Source: Myxococcales bacterium (GTDB lineage: Bacteria; Myxococcota_A; Bradymonadia; UBA4248). Taken from it: 7,636 bases of DNA. Position 1 is the first letter of the stretch. Every line of letters begins with the position of its first letter. Below, in pieces: positions 6,208-7,636 of this stretch. Under the pieces are notes generated by a model. It was not told where the DNA came from, searched no databases, and was given only the letters and a program-made list of their open reading frames with translations. The stretch is taken from the NCBI GenBank assembly GCA_004554395.1, contig SFMP01000174.1, forward strand, positions 1 to 7,636, read 5' to 3'. Made by a program: the position numbers and the translations under genes.

Positions 6208-6750
6208 TTAATATGCTCGCATGCATAGCGTTTCGATACGCCAAGCTTGATGATTGCGTTGCATCGATTTTTGGTTCGAGAGCCAATCGAGGTAGCAAGC
6301 GAGGTGCTGGAGTTCGGAATCGTTTGGATCGCCGCGCCATGTACCGATGAGAATGCCGTTGAGAGGGCATTTATTGAACATCGCAGGGGTATTGTCGACG
6401 ATGGCGATTTGGGTGAGGTCTTCGGTGATTTGTCGCAAGGGCTTTTCGTAGGGCTCGCCCTCGGTGCAGTTTTCTATCTTCTTGCAAAATGCGCGTCCCC
6501 AAAGCGTGAATCCTTCGATGCCGATGAAGTCGAAGATGCTCTCGACGTATGCTTGCATGCCCGTCGACCAAATGGTGACGTCGAATTTATTGCGCACAAA
6601 TTCTAAGAATTCTTTTGTTCCCGGGCGCAACATCGTAAAAAAGCGCGTGCCATCGGCACTGAGTTCGACGGATTGTGGACCGATCGATTCCATCGTCGAA
6701 TAGACGAGGGATTCATCGAGATCGAGGACGAGTTTTTTGATGATAGACAT
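6208..6750 (-). CDS. NIF/FCP1-type HAD-family phosphatase
   Basis: This 180-residue protein matches the FCP1/SCP (NLI-interacting-factor) branch of the HAD superfamily, aspartate-nucleophile phosphatases best known for removing phosphate from RNA polymerase II tails in eukaryotes and also found in some bacteria. Motif I is DLDES (10-14), with nucleophile D10, general acid/base D12 and Ser where Thr is usual. Motif II is IWSTG (60-64), the motif III lysine is K103 in YEKPL, and motif IV is IVDNTPAMF (117-125) with D119. The WRGDPNDSELQHLACYLDWL end (138-157) matches the family's closing helix. The catalytic set looks complete. The start at M1 is needed to keep motif I. The frame stays open to 6885, but that extension is antisense to the next gene and lacks family similarity. 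The ribosome binding site is weak. Likely a cytoplasmic protein phosphatase; substrate unknown. Confidence 0.88.
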   Translation of the reverse strand: MSIIKKLVLDLDESLVYSTMESIGPQSVELSADGTRFFTMLRPGTKEFLEFVRNKFDVTIWSTGMQAYVESIFDFIGIEGFTLWGRAFCKKIENCTEGEPYEKPLRQITEDLTQIAIVDNTPAMFNKCPLNGILIGTWRGDPNDSELQHLACYLDWLSNQKSMQRNHQAWRIETLCMRAY

Positions 6751-7399
6751 ATTCGATAAAGCAAAACAAGGGGTTATCATCGCCACTATCGCATGGTGCA
6801 CGGCATTTGCGCACGACGGACTCGCCAACGAAGTCGACGGGGCGCGCGCCATTATACGCCATGACGTCGAATCGATACAAGGCACGCGCTTGCATTACGA
6901 ATCGTATGCGATAATTCATCCATTGCGACCGCCGATTCGCGAAGATTACACGATCGAAATCGTCGACAAATGGGGAGCTGGCGTCATCTTTAGTTACGAA
7001 GTTCGCCAAAGCGTTTTGGGAACGTCGACGGGGATTCAGTCGTTGTCGTCGCTCGATGCATGCCGTTCGATCGATCCGTGGTGGGATCCGGCTCAGACGT
7101 CGTTCGATGGGCGCTGCGAGCTTTGGATAAGTCCGCAACAGTTGCGCGAACTCATCGTCGAGGGCAAGACGTATTTGGCCGTCGATACGATCGAGCGCAA
7201 AGATTCCGTCGTTCGGTGGTCTTTTGATGGCGACGTGGTGTATTGGGTTTCGATAGATGGGCGACGCGTCGCCCTCGACGGCATTCGAGCCCATACATCG
7301 CGAGGTGATGAATTCATCATATTAAAGAATTTCGAGAATCCCCTGATTCTGAAAGCTAAATCTTCGTATTTTTCTTGGGATTTGGTTAAGATTGACTAA
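6740..7399 (+). CDS. Putative exported protein, function unknown
   Basis: The 219-residue product begins with a signal-peptide-like segment: a short N-region with lysines (MIDIFDKAKQ), a hydrophobic core (GVIIATIAWCTAFA, 11-24) and a possible cleavage after AFA (22-24). The mature part has many alternating hydrophobic/polar stretches (YTIEIVDKW, VIFSYEVRQSV, VVRWSFDGDVVYWVSIDGRRVAL), suggesting a beta-rich fold. Two cysteines, in DACRS and GRCELW, could form a disulfide. The C-terminus (GDEFIILKNFENPLILK then a final aromatic strand) recalls small periplasmic proteins seen in myxobacterial-type genomes, from memory only. ATG at 6740 is chosen over TTG at 6737; GAGGA lies 11 bases upstream, and there is no other good start for about 45 codons. 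It diverges from the phosphatase with an 11-bp overlap of the two starts. A repeat region follows its stop. Confidence 0.8.
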   Translation: MIDIFDKAKQGVIIATIAWCTAFAHDGLANEVDGARAIIRHDVESIQGTRLHYESYAIIHPLRPPIREDYTIEIVDKWGAGVIFSYEVRQSVLGTSTGIQSLSSLDACRSIDPWWDPAQTSFDGRCELWISPQQLRELIVEGKTYLAVDTIERKDSVVRWSFDGDVVYWVSIDGRRVALDGIRAHTSRGDEFIILKNFENPLILKAKSSYFSWDLVKID

Positions 7400-7416
7400 T
7401 TTTATTCGATTTGAAT

Positions 7417-7514
7417 TGACCTCACCCCCTAGCCCATAACCTCACCCCCGGCCTGTCGGCCACCCCCTCTCCATAAATGGCGAGGGGGAATGGACATCTG
7501 CCTACGGCAGATGT
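7417..7514. repeat. Modular palindromic intergenic repeat (copy 2)
   Basis: It shares with copy 1 (2289-2445) the words TGACCTCAC(T/C)CCCTA, CCCCCTCTCCATAAATGG, and GGGGGAA(G/T)GG followed by ACATCT, in the same order. It differs by an extra segment after the first word, with a second ACCTCACCCC and a small hairpin GGCC-TGTC-GGCC (7450-7461), and by a perfect nine-pair hairpin ACATCTGCC-TAC-GGCAGATGT (7494-7514). In copy 1 the sequence after ACATCT no longer pairs. Confidence 0.75.
7463..7488. terminator. Long GC-rich hairpin downstream of the exported-protein gene
   Basis: CCCCCTCTCCAT pairs with ATGGCGAGGGGG with one T-C mismatch, giving two 12-base arms around AA. It is the second copy of the hairpin at 2357-2376 and again sits just past a gene end, about 64 bases after the stop at 7399. 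A terminator or RNA-end-protecting role is plausible; there is no T-run. Confidence 0.45.
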
Positions 7515-7518
7515 GATA

Positions 7519-7602
7519 GATTGGGCGTGGGGGGAAGACGCCCGCGTTGCGGGCGGGATTGATTGGGCGCGGGCTTGACGCGAGCGCCCTGAAGGGGCGC
7601 CA
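7519..7602. repeat. Two tandem hairpin units of about 42 bp
   Basis: GATTGGGCGYGGG occurs at 7519-7531 and 7561-7573. Each copy is followed by GACGC (7537-7541 and 7577-7581) and then a hairpin: CGCCCGC-GTT-GCGGGCG (7539-7555) in the first and GCGCCC-TGAAG-GGGCGC (7584-7600) in the second. The lead sequence is conserved while the stem sequences differ, as in structured repeats. Confidence 0.6.
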
Positions 7603-7613
7603 GAATACAGCCC

Positions 7614-7635
7614 GGGGTGTAGCGGAGCGCACCCC
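7614..7635. repeat. Terminal hairpin of the repeat region
   Basis: GGGGTG and CACCCC are inverted copies around a ten-base loop, the last of a run of palindromes that continues to the window edge. The element may extend beyond the window. Confidence 0.5.
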
Positions 7636-7636
7636 C

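Noticed and set aside
6751..6885. N-terminal extension of the HAD phosphatase by 45 residues
   Set aside because: The extension is antisense to the exported-protein gene, has no family similarity, and the HAD motif I already sits ten residues after the ATG at 6750, as usual for the family.

Overview
The window looks like a chromosomal stretch from a Gram-negative bacterium of moderate GC (about half by eye), with many TCGA/CGAT words in its coding regions. A Myxococcota-like (former deltaproteobacterial) source is my best guess. It rests on three things: the N-terminal domain of the protein at 1191-2288, a bacterial FCP1/NIF-type HAD phosphatase, and a double-AAA ATPase of the kind found with extracellular contractile injection systems. 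No rRNA, tRNA, CRISPR array, transposase or phage structural gene was seen.

Layout. (1) 3-1091, plus strand: the 3' part of a TraB/PrgY-family membrane protein whose start lies left of the window. (2) 1191-2288, plus: a helical N-terminal domain fused to a long Pro/Gln/Ala-rich disordered tail. (3) 2289-2447: a spacer between convergent genes, filled by a modular palindromic repeat that probably acts as a two-way terminator. (4) 5377 down to 2448, minus: a two-gene operon. A 739-residue ATPase has a degenerate first and an intact second AAA module. It is coupled by an ATGA overlap to an unrecognised 237-residue helical protein. (5) 5378-5534: a divergent promoter region serving that operon and a 118-residue orphan gene (5535-5891, plus) with a near-ideal ribosome binding site. 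(6) 5892-6207: a spacer in two halves, an AT-rich tract (to about 6050) and then an array of four hairpins with a shared geometry (6052-6201). (7) 6750 down to 6208, minus: an FCP1/SCP-like HAD phosphatase. Its start codon region overlaps by 11 bp the start of a divergent gene for a putative exported protein (6740-7399, plus). (8) 7400-7636: a hairpin-rich repeat region related to the one at 2289-2447, running off the window edge.

How the genes fit together. The only firm operon is the ATPase plus its 237-residue partner, with the 118-residue gene as a possible co-regulated neighbour. No contractile-system tube, sheath or baseplate genes are visible here, so any link to such a system would depend on flanking DNA. 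The most unusual structure is the four-hairpin array: each hairpin has an unpaired C at the same place on the 3' arm, and the stems differ by compensating base changes.
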